Below, one piece after another: positions 9,801-22,100 of a stretch of DNA of 64,000 bases. This DNA comes from Anthoceros angustus (lineage: Eukaryota > Streptophyta > Anthocerotopsida > Anthocerotales > Anthocerotaceae), in contig VJWM01000272.1 of NCBI GenBank assembly GCA_010909165.1, forward strand, positions 62,001 to 126,000, in the 5' to 3' direction. Under the pieces are notes generated by a model. The model saw nothing but the letters and a program-made list of their open reading frames with translations, was not told the origin of the DNA and did not search any database. How positions within the stretch are numbered: position 1 is the first letter of the stretch; each line of letters opens with the position of its first letter. The translations under genes were made by a program, and so were the position numbers.

Positions 9801-11495
9801 AGCGTTCCTCGACCGAATGACTTCTAGTCCTTTTGCATATTAGATGTGTGTTCCATCTTCTTGAGCGGCCGGACATGATGTCCCTCATCAAACCGCTGAG
9901 GCTTGCATTTCTTTCACGATGAGAAAACACAAAGCGCGACAAGAGCTCACAGAGTGGTGCCAAACCCTCATCTCCGTGTTAGGGCTATGACATTTTGTTG
10001 TTGAAACTGGATAAGGTTACTTTTCATGCATCACCGACAAAAGACAAACATGTATGTAAGTTTGTGTTGTCCTTCCAGTTGTGCCGGTGACAACAGAATG
10101 TCTGCGTGCCGTTCTAGGACTTTGAACAGTTTCGCGGAAATGGCGAGGTCCAGTGTGGGAACTTGCTTTGTGTAAACCTGTGGATGACACTTACCTAGAA
10201 TCATTTGTGCCGGAATTTTAGAACCTGTTGTCACAGCTTGATCGAGGTTGAACACCGAGATCAATCACCCCGAAGGAGCAGCGAAACTTTGATGCGATGC
10301 TAGCGTGTTCCGGGAGCGAGAGCAAGCTGGGAAGCTATGCACAATTTGTATAGCATGATTGTGGCCAGAACTCGGTAAGCAACCTGGTGCCACCAGTCGG
10401 TAGAAGCACCCTAGCGCCGGTCCTTCTACTAGCCTTCATGGGTAGCGTATATGACTATATAATCGCCATGTCTATCCATGACAATCTTTGTTTCTGTTTA
10501 TGTTTATCCTTGTCTATATTGCTATGATTATTTGCAAGGTACAATTCTCAATTAGAGTATAGAGTACTTTACTAGGACTTACAACAAAAATATATATTTA
10601 CTTTTAAATATCTAGAATGACAACAAAGAAGCCTTTTATAGTCCACTTGGACAGAATTTCCTTAACAACTTGTATCATGGTGCACACCTCAAGAAAAACG
10701 TGCTCAACAAAAACAGAACCCTGGAACATGGAGGAACGCCAATCACGCTCGTGTTTGAGTCACGGATCTGAGTACTAAGACATGAGTCAAGTCTCCGGGT
10801 ACTAAGACATGAGTCACATCTTTGAGTACGAAAACAATACTAATAGGCTAAAAATGGACAGACTCTTCTAATGAGGGCCGAATGCAATATGTAAACGCCA
10901 GTGTGTGGAGCGTGAGTGGCACAAGAAGATGCCAGTAGGTCAGACTGCATACCCGATCATCGGTACATGTACTTGATGAGCAACAACTGAGGCCCCCAGC
11001 AACACAGCATTTGACGGCGAGCATAGACGCATGGGAACAAGTTAGAACTCATCCTGGAAGTCAGCCGTCAGTGTGTCAACCTTCAGGCTCTCAACATGGA
11101 GTTGATTCTTAGGACTTGTAGAAGTCAGCAGAGCAATGCATGTCTGCAACTACCGGTGGTGAGGAACTGCCGACCTGGCACCTCCTGATGTTGCAAATCA
11201 CTGCATGATGCATTCTTTGACAGATGCTATATGCTTGGTTTGGTTGCAGCGGAGGCATCTGGGCAGGCACGATGGCGGGAGAAGTCGCTGGCTATCTCTC
11301 CGCAGTGATGCCGGTTCATGTCAGATAAGGTAAATTGGGCACTTGTGGTGATGATGCTCATGTGTTTGCACTGTTTGGGGCCGGTGTTTTGATCACGCCC
11401 CAATGCAGGCAGCCCCAAGTTCGTGTAATGGGTACACAGCACAGCAAGGGAGGTAAACCACGTGAAGAGGAACATCTGAGTAAGGAGTAAGGCCG
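9801..11495. other. non-coding interval
   Basis: I see no convincing coding sequence here. Base composition is ordinary, with an AT-rich patch at about 10,480-10,640. A short imperfect repeat containing GAGTCA and TACTAAGACATGAGTCA occurs twice at about 10,755-10,830. Nothing resembling an RNA gene was recognised. Confidence 0.5.
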
Positions 11496-12640
11496 TTGAG
11501 GTCCTGGACCTTCTGGTGCAGCCAGGGTGGTATGTACACGTCCGCATCTTTCTTCCATCAGGTCATCAAGAGGTGCATTGCACACAAAGATCTGGGTGCT
11601 GGCAGGTGTGCATACCCTGATTGTCAGAAGTGGGTATGTGGCAGCAGATTCTTGGCTAATCACGTCATCCGCGTGTATGCTGCCTATGGGAGGTTGGAGG
11701 ATGCGTTGCAGGTTTTGAATGGATTGGCTGCTCCCAATGCTTATTCGTGGTCCTCCAGAGTTGAGGCACATGTTGACAATGGACAGGCCAGGCAGGCAAT
11801 CGAGATCTATTTGAGGATGGACAGTCATCCCCTATGTTGGCAGATAATCATCTGTTTGTGGCAGCATTTAAGGCTTGTGCCAGTGCAGAAGATCTGACAT
11901 CAGGCAGACAGGTCCATTCCGATGTCCTGAGTAGTGTGCTTGAGCCTGATGTGTTTGTTGGGAGCTGCCTGGTGGAAATGTATGCAAGATGTGGGAGGTT
12001 GGATGATGCTCGCACAATCTTTGACAAGTTGGACTCGAGAAACGTGGTCACATGGAATACGGTGCTTGGAGGGTATGCTCAGGGTGGGCGTGGGCAAGAA
12101 GCCCTTGCGCTCTATGCAAGTATGCAAGAGGAGGAATCCACCTGCCTGACCATGTCACGTTTTGTGCCTCCTCAAAGCATGTGCTAGCAGTGGAACACGA
12201 CACCAGGAAGGCAGCTTCATTCACAAATACAGGAAGCAGGTGTCGGATCTGAGGTGATGGTGGGAGCTGCCTCATAGATATGTATGCAAGATGTGGAAGC
12301 TTGGATGATGCCCGGACTGCCTTTGACAACATGACCAGAAGAAATGTGGTGACCTGGAACGTGATGCTCGCAAGATATGCTGATGGTGGGCTAGGTGAAG
12401 AAGCCCTGTCTCTTTATGCAACTATGCAACAGGAGGGCGTTACTTCAGCAGATCACGTAACTTTGTGTGCCTTCTGAAAGCATGTAAAAGCATCGGGGCA
12501 TTGGAGCAGGGAAGGCAGCTACATGACCAGGTTCAGGAGATGGGCTGCAAGTTGACGTGGTCATTTCGAGCTGCCTGGTGGACATGAATGCAAAGTGTGG
12601 GAGCTGAGAGGATGCCCGCAGGGTGTGACTGCCATTGCTT
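11496..12640 (+). pseudogene. PPR protein gene, broken copy
   Basis: PLS-type pentatricopeptide repeats are evident in three consecutive reading frames. The landmarks are FLANHVIRVYAAYGRLEDAL (about 11,650), VFVGSCLVEMYARCGRLDDAR (about 11,950; given only in part), RNVVTWNTVLGGYAQGG, and MYARCGSLDDARTAF with RNVVTWNVMLARYADGG (12,280 onward). Frame changes are needed near 11,830, 12,140, 12,250 and 12,470, and the reading fades after CKSIGALEQGRQLH at about 12,530. PPR proteins of this type are imported into plastids or mitochondria and bind RNA for editing or processing. No E or DYW domain is seen here, so the 3' end is lost. No targeting peptide can be assigned. It is a relic or is damaged by sequence errors. 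Confidence 0.75.
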
Positions 12641-13190
12641 CTGGGAAGCTACGTGCATCCACGACTTGCTCCAAAGACAGCTCACCTTGGGAGCATCACG
12701 TGGCAGAGGAATATACCTGTTCTACAAAGCAGTCTTAGTGAGATGAAAGAGCATCGCTTGACGGGGTCAAGAGGAACGTGCCTCATGTTCTGAAGTTCTG
12801 GAGCCCAGCAGACAGTGTACGGATTGGGGCTGGACATCTCGCTTCCTTTCACGGAAGAGCCATCTTCATGGACGAAAGAGAGAGTGCAGCGCTCCTGAGG
12901 CTGACAGCCACTCACAAGGCATCCGACAAAGCACAGAAAAATGTCGTCCGAAACCACTGGTGTCAGGAATGCCTTGTCGTGCAAAGTCCACAGTGTAGAC
13001 AGGTTGGGAACAAGTAGCTAGAGGGCGCCTTTGCAGGCGTGCAGAAGTTGCTCCACTGCATGCTTCTCCGCGCCGCTGGCCAGCACTGGCCAGCAGAAGT
13101 GGATTCGAATCTCCCAATCACACTTGCACGCTTTTGTTGCAACTTGCAAGAGCCCACATTGATCCATATAAGATAATTGGGATGAGCAGG
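12641..13190. other. non-coding interval before the LRR gene
   Basis: There is no protein-like frame. The interval separates the broken PPR gene from the first LRR module and probably holds the promoter and 5' untranslated region of the LRR gene. No TATA-like element was placed with confidence. Confidence 0.4.
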
Positions 13191-13192
13191 AA

Positions 13193-16100
13193 GTGGAGTG
13201 GGACGCCGTTTGCTCTGCTTGCCTTTTCTTGCAAGTCCTCCTGAGAAGGTGGGACGTTGTTGTGGAGGTTGGGCTATGGCGGATCCATCTCTTCCTGCCG
13301 GCGCCGCTGGTGGACCTGCTCGAGATCCTCGAGTCCCGCTCGCCGCAGCTGCGTGCGTTGCTTGCAGAGCTGGAGTCCGACTCGCCAAAGCGGCAGGAAC
13401 TGCCATCTGTTGATTCGTGGGAAGCTACTTCAATTGCGACTGCCAGGACGGGGAATGTCACCACCGCGAGGAGTGGCACTGGGCGGTGCGCTTGCGTCTG
13501 CTCACCGCTATCGGCAGATGCCGTACGCTCAGGAAGATTCAACTGAATCCTCTGTGGAAGAGGGTCACAGCGTGAGGCGGGACGAGGCGTTGGCGCTCTT
13601 TTCAGGCTTGCAACACAACCTTGTGCTGGAGGAGCTGAATCTGTTTGGCTACAAGGGGTTTGGGACGGCAGCAGCGTGCCTCCAGGCACTGAGTGCCGTC
13701 ATCGACAGAACTCATCGCTCACTGGACTTCCTCGGTCTGCAATCTGTGGGATTGAGTGCAGAAGGACTGGGTGCCATCGCTGCAGCCCTTGGACGCAATG
13801 TCAGCTCTTCAGTGCTGTCCAGATTGTCTCTGTGTGGAACGACATCAGGAATGCTGTCGGGGCGCAACACTTGGCCGACATCCTTACCAAGTCGCCCAAG
13901 CTGCGCAATCTCTGGATGAGCACCATAGGCATGGACGAGGAAGGAGCCGTGGTGATTGCAGGCCCTGGCGCATACCACTACACTGGCTGGGCTTAGAATC
14001 GGAGATCCTGCGCCCCGGAATCCAAACCGGCCCGCGCCCATGTTCCTCGTTCCATTGCTCCAAGCTTTGGTGTGGCACACCCTGGCGGATCCTCCAGCTG
14101 CTGTTTCTGGCAATCACTCCATCACACGGCTTGTCCTTGAGTGTCCGGGAGGCCAGGAGGCTGTGGAGCCGGGGCTGGGAGAAGCCCTGGCTCGGGTGCT
14201 ACGCACCAACCGGGCGCTGAAAGACCTCAGACTATCCAGCTTCTTCATCACACGCGGATTGGGAGCTCTGCGGGAAAACAGCAGCATCACCAAACTCCTG
14301 GTGTTTCACTCGCGGCAGTCGGAGGATGATGACATGGATCCCATCCTGACCACCATCCTGGATGAGTGCAAGACTGTTGAGGAGGTTCAGATCCGGTTTG
14401 ACAAGCCCTTTGGTCCGTCCAGCTTCACCAAGGCGTTTTTCAAGGGTTGCTGCAGAAAACCGCAGCATCAACAGGCTGGTGTTGGATGGCTGGGATGGCT
14501 GGACGACGAGATGTTTGAAGACCTGATTCAATCCCTGTCTACCAACACCAACACCCACCTCAGGCTGGATCACATCTCCATCAAGGGCACCTCATGGGAA
14601 AAGCAAGGCAGGGGCGAACGTCTGGAGAAAGCGTTGGGAGCTGCGCGAGTGCAGCCGCAGCTGCGTGCGTTGCTCGCAGACTTGGAGTCCGAGTCGCCAG
14701 TGCTGCAAGAACTCCCATCTGTGGATTTGTGGGAAGCTATTTCGATTGCCTTTGCCAGGAGGCCTACAGGAGTGTCAACACCGGGGCAGTGGCAGTGGTA
14801 CGTACGCCTGCGCCTGCTCACAGCTATCGGCAAATGCCGGTCGCTGAGGAAGATTCATCTGAATCCTCCGGGGAGGAGGGGCACTTACAGCGTGAGGAGG
14901 TAGAGGCGCTGGCTCTGCTATCAGGCTTGCAACACAACCTTGTGCTGGAGGAGCTGAATCTGTATGGCTACAAGGGGTTTGGGAGGGCACCCTGCCTGCA
15001 GGCATTGACTGGCGTCATGGAGAGATGCTATTTCTCATTGGACTTGCTGGGTCTGCAACATCTGGGATTGAGTGCAGAAGGACTGGGTGTCATCGCTGCA
15101 GCCCTTGGACGCAACCGCAGCTCAGTGCTGTCCAGATTGTCTCTTTGTGGGAACGACATCGGGAATGCTGTCGGGGCGCAACACTTGGCCGACATCCTTA
15201 CCAACTCGCCCAAGCTCCGCAATCTATGGATGAGCAACATAGGCATGAACGAGGAAGGAGCCGTGGTGATTGCACAGGCCCTGGCGCATACCACTACACT
15301 GGCTGGGCTTAGAATCGGAGATCCTGCGCCCCGGAATCCAAACCAGCCCGCGCCCATGTTCCTCGTTCCATTGCTCCAAGCTTTGGTGTGGCACACCCTG
15401 GCGGATCCTCCAGCTGCTGTTTCTGGCAATCACTCCATCACACGGCTTGTCCTCGAGTGTCCGGGAGGCCAGGAGGCTGTGGAGCCGGGGCTGGGAGAAG
15501 CCCTGGCTCAGGTGCTTCGCACCAACCGGGCTCTGAAAGACCTCACACTATCCAGCTTCTTCGTCACACGCGGATTGGGAGCTCTGCGGAAAACAGCAGC
15601 ATCACCAAACTCCTGGTGTTCCACTCGCGGCAGTCGGAGGATGATGACATGGATCCCAACCTGACCGCCATCCTGGATGAGTGCAAGACTGTTGAGGAGG
15701 TGCAGATCCGGTTTGACAAGCCCTTTGGTCCGTCCAGCTTCACCAAGGCGTTTTTCAAGGGTTGCTGCAGAAAACCGCAGCATCAACAGGCTGGTGTTGG
15801 ATGGCTGGGATGGCTGGACGACGAGATGTTTGAAGACCTGATTCAATCCCTGTCTACCAACACCAACACCAACACCCACCTCAGGCTGGATCACATCTCC
15901 ATCAAGGGCACCTCATGGGAAAAGCAAGGCAGGGGCGAACGTCTGGAGAAAGCGTTGGGAGCTGCGCGAGTGCAGCCGCAGCTGCGTGCGTTGCTCGCAG
16001 ACTTGGAGTCCGAGTCGCCAGTGCTGCAAGAACTCCCATCTGTGGATTTGTGGGAAGCTATTTCGATTGCCTTTGCCAGGAGGCCTACAGGAGTGTCAAC

Positions 16101-19100
16101 ACCGGGGCAGTGGCAGTGGTACGTACGCCTGCGCCTGCTCACAGCTATCGGCAAATGCCGGTCGCTGAGGAAGATTCATCTGAATCCTCCGGGAGGAGGG
16201 CACTTACAGCGTGAGGGAGGTAGAGGCGCTGGCTCTGCTATCAGGCTTGCAACACAACCTTGTGCTGGAGGAGCTGAATCTGTATGGCTACAAGGGGTTT
16301 GGGAGGGCACCCTGCCTGCAGGCATTGACTGGCGTCATGGAGATGCTATTTCTCATTGGACTTGCTGGGTCTGCAACATCTGGGATTGAGTGCAGAAGGA
16401 CTGGGTGTCATCGCTGCAGCCCTTGGACGCAACCGCAGCTCAGTGCTGTCCAGATTGTCTCTTTGTGGGAACGACATCAGGAATGCTGTCGGGCGCAACA
16501 CTTGGCCGACATCCTTACCAACTCGCCCAAGCTCCGCAATCTATGGATGAGCAACATAGGCATGAACGAGGAAGGAGCCGTGGTGATTGCACAGGCCCTG
16601 GCGCATACCACTACACTGGCTGGGCTTAGAATCGGAGATCCTGCGGAATCCAAACCAGCCCGCGCCCATGTTCCTCGTTCCATTGCTCCAAGCTTTGGTG
16701 TGGCACACCCTGGCGGATCCTCCAGCTGCTGTTTCTGGCAATCACTCCATCACACGGCTTGTCCTCGAGTGTCCGGGAGGCCAGGAGGCTGTGGAGCCAG
16801 GGCTGGGAGAAGCCCTGGCTCAGGTGCTTCACCAACCGGGCTCTGAAAGACCTCACACTATCCAGCTTCTTCGTCACACGCGGATTGGGAGCTCTGCGGG
16901 AAAACAGCAGCATCACCAAACTCCTGGTGTTCCACTCGCGGCAGTCGGAGGATGATGACATGGATCCCAACCTGACCGCCATCCTGGATGAGTGCAAGAC
17001 TGTTGAGGAGGTGCAGATCCGGTTTGACAAGCCCTTTGGTCCGTCCAGCTTCACCAAGGCGTTTTTCAAGGGTTGCTGCAGAAAACCGCAGCATCAACAT
17101 GCTGGTGTTGGATGGCTGGGATGGCTGGACGACGAGATGTTTGAAGACCTGATTCAATCCCTGTCTACCAACACCAACACCCACCTCAGGCTGGATCACA
17201 TCTCCATCAAGGGCACCTCATGGGAAAAGCAAGGCAGGGGCGAACGTCTGGAGAAAGCGTTGGGAGCTGCGCGAGTGCAGCCGCAGCTGCGTGCGTTGCT
17301 CGCAGACTTGGAGTCCGAGTCGCCAGTGCTGCAAGAACTCCCATCTGTGGATTTGTGGGAAGCTATTTCGATTGCCTTTGCCAGGAGGCCTACAGGAGTG
17401 TCAACACCGGGGCAGTGGCAGTGGTACGTACGCCTGCGCCTGCTCACAGCTATCGGCAAATGCCGGTCGCTGAGGAAGATTCATCTGAATCCTCCGGGAG
17501 GATGGGCACTTACAGCGTGAGGGAGGTAGAGGCGCTGGCGCTGCTATCTGGCTTGCAACACAACCTTGTGCTGGAGGAGCTTAATTTGCTTGGCTACGTG
17601 GGCTTTGGGACGGGACCCTGCCTGCAGGCATTGACTGGCGTCATGGAGATGCTATTTCTCATTGGACTTGCTGGGTCTGCAATATCTGGGATTGAGTGCA
17701 GAAGGACTGGGTGTCATCGCTGCAGCCCTTGGACGCAACCGCAGCTCAGTGCTGTCCAGATTGTCTCTTTGTGGGAACGACATCGGGAATGCTGTCGGGC
17801 GCAACATTTGGCCGACATCCTGAGGAATTCGATCGCCCTCCGCAATCTCTGGATGAGCAATATTGGCATGGATGAGGAAGGAGCCGTGCTGATTGCAGAG
17901 GCCCTGGCGAATACCACCACCCTGATCCGTCTCAGAATCGGAGACCCTGCGCCCCGGAATCCGAAGCAGCCGGCGCCCATGTTCATTGGTCCAATTCTCG
18001 AAGCTTTGGTGTGGCACACGCCGGATTCGGAGAATCAGGAGGATTGTCATCCTCTGCTTCTAGAGCCACTTCCAATCGCTCCATCAGGCTGCTTGTTCTT
18101 GAGTGCCCAGGAGGCCAGCAGGCCGTGGAGCCGGGACTGGGAGAAGCCCTGGCTCGGTGCTGCGCACCAACCGTGCTCTCACTGACCTCAGACTTGCCAG
18201 CTTCTTCGTCACACGCGGATTGGAAGCGCTACCTGAAAACAGCAGCATCACCCAACTCCAAGTAAGTCACACGCGGAATTCGGAGGATGATGACATGGAT
18301 CCTATGCTGATCACGATTCTTCAGGAGTGCAAGAATGTCCAGCAGCTGCAGCTTCAGTTTTATAAGCCCTTTGGTCCATCCAACTTCTCCAAGGCGTTTT
18401 TCCAAGGGTTGCGGGATAATCGTAGCATCAAGACGCTTGTGTTGGATGACTGCGAAGGATTGGATGACTACATGTTCCAGAACTTGATGCGGTCTCTGGG
18501 ACGCAACTGCAACAACGTCCTGGAGAACATTTCCATCAAGAAAACAACCTGGGAAAGCGAAGGCAAAGGAATATACATCCAGAATGCTCTCTCAAGGAAC
18601 ATGCGCAGAAGAAGCGCTGCTCCGCAGGGTAGGTGCCCCAAGCCAGTAGCTAGCTACCCTTGTCCTGATTTGTATCTACAGTCAGAACCCACAAACTCAG
18701 ATGTATACTGACCCCTTCTCACTTGTGCAGGTTCGGAAGAAGTGCCACCACCGGTCACTGCAACTGTGGCAACCTCTGGTGCCGCAGCAGGTAATGAAAC
18801 TACATGAATCCATGGATTTGATCCAACCACTGCCAAGCTGTTGTTGTTGTTGCAATTTGTACCGAATGCACCACTTGATGCTGCTGCTGGCAGGCAGTCT
18901 GATGATTGACTGATTGGCTGTTTTGTTTTCACCACAATTTCCAGTTGCTGTTCCTGAGGAGCTCAGTGCCCTGCTTGCCGAGCTCGACTCACCTTCGCCT
19001 ACACTCAGTAGTCTTCCTCGTGTGAAGCGTTTGGGCACTTGTTCAAGAGGGACGTGGAACATCCACAGGTGGAACTTGAACTGCGCATGCGCCTCATGAA

Positions 19101-22100
19101 GGCTATCGGAAAATGCCCCACACTCAGATTCATAGATCTCGACCTCTTGGGCGTCGAAATTACAGGGTGACGGTGGCAGAGGCGATGGCGCTGCTAGAAG
19201 GCCTGAGCTCGAATGCAATAGTGGAACGGCTGGACTTGAGTGGCTTCCTTGGTTTTGGAACAGGTGAAGTCTGCGCTGCAATCGCCGCTATCTTGCAATC
19301 CAGCCGCACCTTGCAATTTCTGAATATGGGATACACTGGCATGACTGTCGAAGGACTGGCTTGCATTGCCCTGCTGCGACATAATCGCAGCACTGTGCTT
19401 CGCACCTTGTATCTTTCTGGAAACACGACTGTGGGAGAAGGTGTTGGAGCTCAACACCTGGCTGATATCCTGACCAGCACTCCCGCTCTTCGCAACCTGG
19501 GGATGTGGGATACAGGGATGGATGAGGCGGGAGCATTGATGATAGGGGATGCTCTGGCTCAGAACACCACACTTGACTGGCTGAACATAGGATTCAATCA
19601 AGCGTGGAGGCCAAAGCAGGCAGGGATGATGGCCACGCTGTTAGCTCGAGCATTCACCCTGGCATGCTGGACGCAGACCAGGAGGCTGAAGGTGTTGCTC
19701 CCAAGCTTCCTTCTGTTAACGAGTCTGTCACACATCTCCAGCTGGAAGTATGGGGAGCAGGACAGCAGCCTGTCATCGCTGAGTTGGGAGAAGCTGTGGC
19801 CCGCATGCTGCGGTCGAACATGACTTTAAGGCATCTCGATGTATGTAGCTGCTTTATAAGCCAGGGATTGGAGGGCTGTGTGACAACAGCAGCGTTATCC
19901 GTGTGACAGTCCGACATGGTAGCTCTAGTGCTAAGGAGGACTACTGCAAGCTGATGCCAATACTGCAGAGTTGCCAGACAGTGGAAAAGTTTACAATTAG
20001 CTCAGAACAGTTTGGGACCTTTGGGATCATCCGACCTCCGAAGACGTTTTTCAAATCGTTGCAGGACAATCGTTACCTCAACAGGTTGGTGTTGGATGGC
20101 TGGAAAGGGTTGGACGACAATATGTTCCAAGACCTGTTGCGGGCTCTGCAAGTGAACACCAATTTGAAGAGTATATCGTTCGAGAACACTGTGTGGAAAA
20201 GTCAGGAAAAGGAGCTGCAGTGGATGAACTACTACGCCAAAACAGGGAATACCGGAAAGCTCTGGCAGGGCTCCAACAATGCCAGTGAAATCATGTCGCC
20301 TCGTACTTTGTGGATTTCCATATGCAGGTGAGCCACGTGCTGAACCCAAAGTTTGTACATCCCAAATGGCGTAGTTCGTGGCAGACTTCACTGCAGTTGT
20401 TTCTGTCTTCTACATCTGTTTTCTTGTCTTAACGTTGTTTTCGTCTCCGGAGTGTAATCGGTGGTAAATGTTGCTGTTTCAGGAAAACCACGATACGGAA
20501 TACGTTGATGAGTATGCAAACACACGAAAACGATGTTGAGATGGAGGGTGAAACGATTTCGAAGCACATACCTCGAACCCTTGGGTTTGAGGTTGAGGTG
20601 ATAAAAGATGGTCCAGCCTTGAGAATTACCGTTTGGGATCTTGCAGGGCACCAGGAGTTTCATGCTCTTCACGATTTCGTCTTTCCTGCTGTGAATAACT
20701 CTTCTCTCTTCTTGTTTGTGTATAACCCGTTCAAATTTGGTGGTAATTATTCAAGTGCGGAAATGAAGGATAGAAAGGATTTTCGAGATGAATTTATTTA
20801 TTGGCTTAAATTTATTGCTTCCAACTCACGGTTAGCTCAACAGGTGAAACCTTATGTTCATGTGGTGGTAACATTTGGTGACAAGCTTGAAGGTAGGATG
20901 TCTTGAAGGTTGCAATACGGGAGGAAGTGTTGGTGATGAAGAAAAAGTTCATGGCTGTTGTGGAAACATCCAATGAACCCACTTTCATCAATGGACAGAG
21001 TTGGAAAGATGTGTATGCACTACGCAGCCTTATAGAGGAAAAGCTACGCCAGCTTGTCAGCAAATTGGCCCCAATTCCCAATATTTGTGAGCAGACCCGT
21101 ATACATGTGCAAAGATGGGCTGAGGATCAACAAGGTATGCCAATCATTTCTGTTGAGAAGTTTAGTGAGTTGTTTCATAGCACATGTAAGGCGGCAATAG
21201 GGCATCCACTCATCTCAGAGGATTACAGAAGATTTCTTCGAGACTTCATGGACAAAGAGGATAGCTGGAAAGTAGTAGCATCATATCTCAAGGATTCAGG
21301 GGAGATAATATATTTCCAAATGTCACGGCTTATGGTCATCAACCTCCGATGGTTAGGAATGGGCGTTTTTGGTCAGCTGATTAGTATATTTGGTGAACCG
21401 GACAATAAGCAACATTGGCTTCAAGTTCAAAATGGGTTCATCAGCAAATATAGGTTGAGTAGCCTTCTAAAAATGTCTTTGAACAAGGTAGGGCTTGATG
21501 AAACTATTGTGAGCGAAGAACAATTTATCCAATTGATGCTTGAGTTACACCTTTGCCATGAAAGTAGAGATGAGGAAGGAGAAGTGCGTTATTTTGTTCC
21601 AATATGTATGTATAAAGAAGACGATGGATCAGGAGTTGACCAACAGTTAGTATGGCCTTCACACGGTGGTAATCTTCATGATTATATCTTTATGGGTTTG
21701 CGTCTACAATGCGATGATCAAGATTGTACATTCCTCACACCAGGATTTTTCCCTAGGTTACAGGTTTGTAACTTTTCTCAAGCTCACTATCTTTTGTTTT
21801 ATGTCCTTGGAAACTTCTTCTTTTGTTTTATTATTATTATTTACTGTTAACTAGTCTCATTGTTCCTATATATTGTAGGTACTTTTATACACATATTGTT
21901 TGACAAAAGGCTGGGTTGATGAGGAAAGACCAATTGATTCAGGAATAAAATTGGAGCGTAATGTTCTTTCAATATCTGCAGAGGCATTGGATATCTTTGT
22001 GGAATTTAATGCCGAAATCGGTTGCTACATAGATATACTGGCCCGATCTACTCAAGGCTATTTAGAGTCCATGTCATTTTTGAAGCAACATATTGTATCT

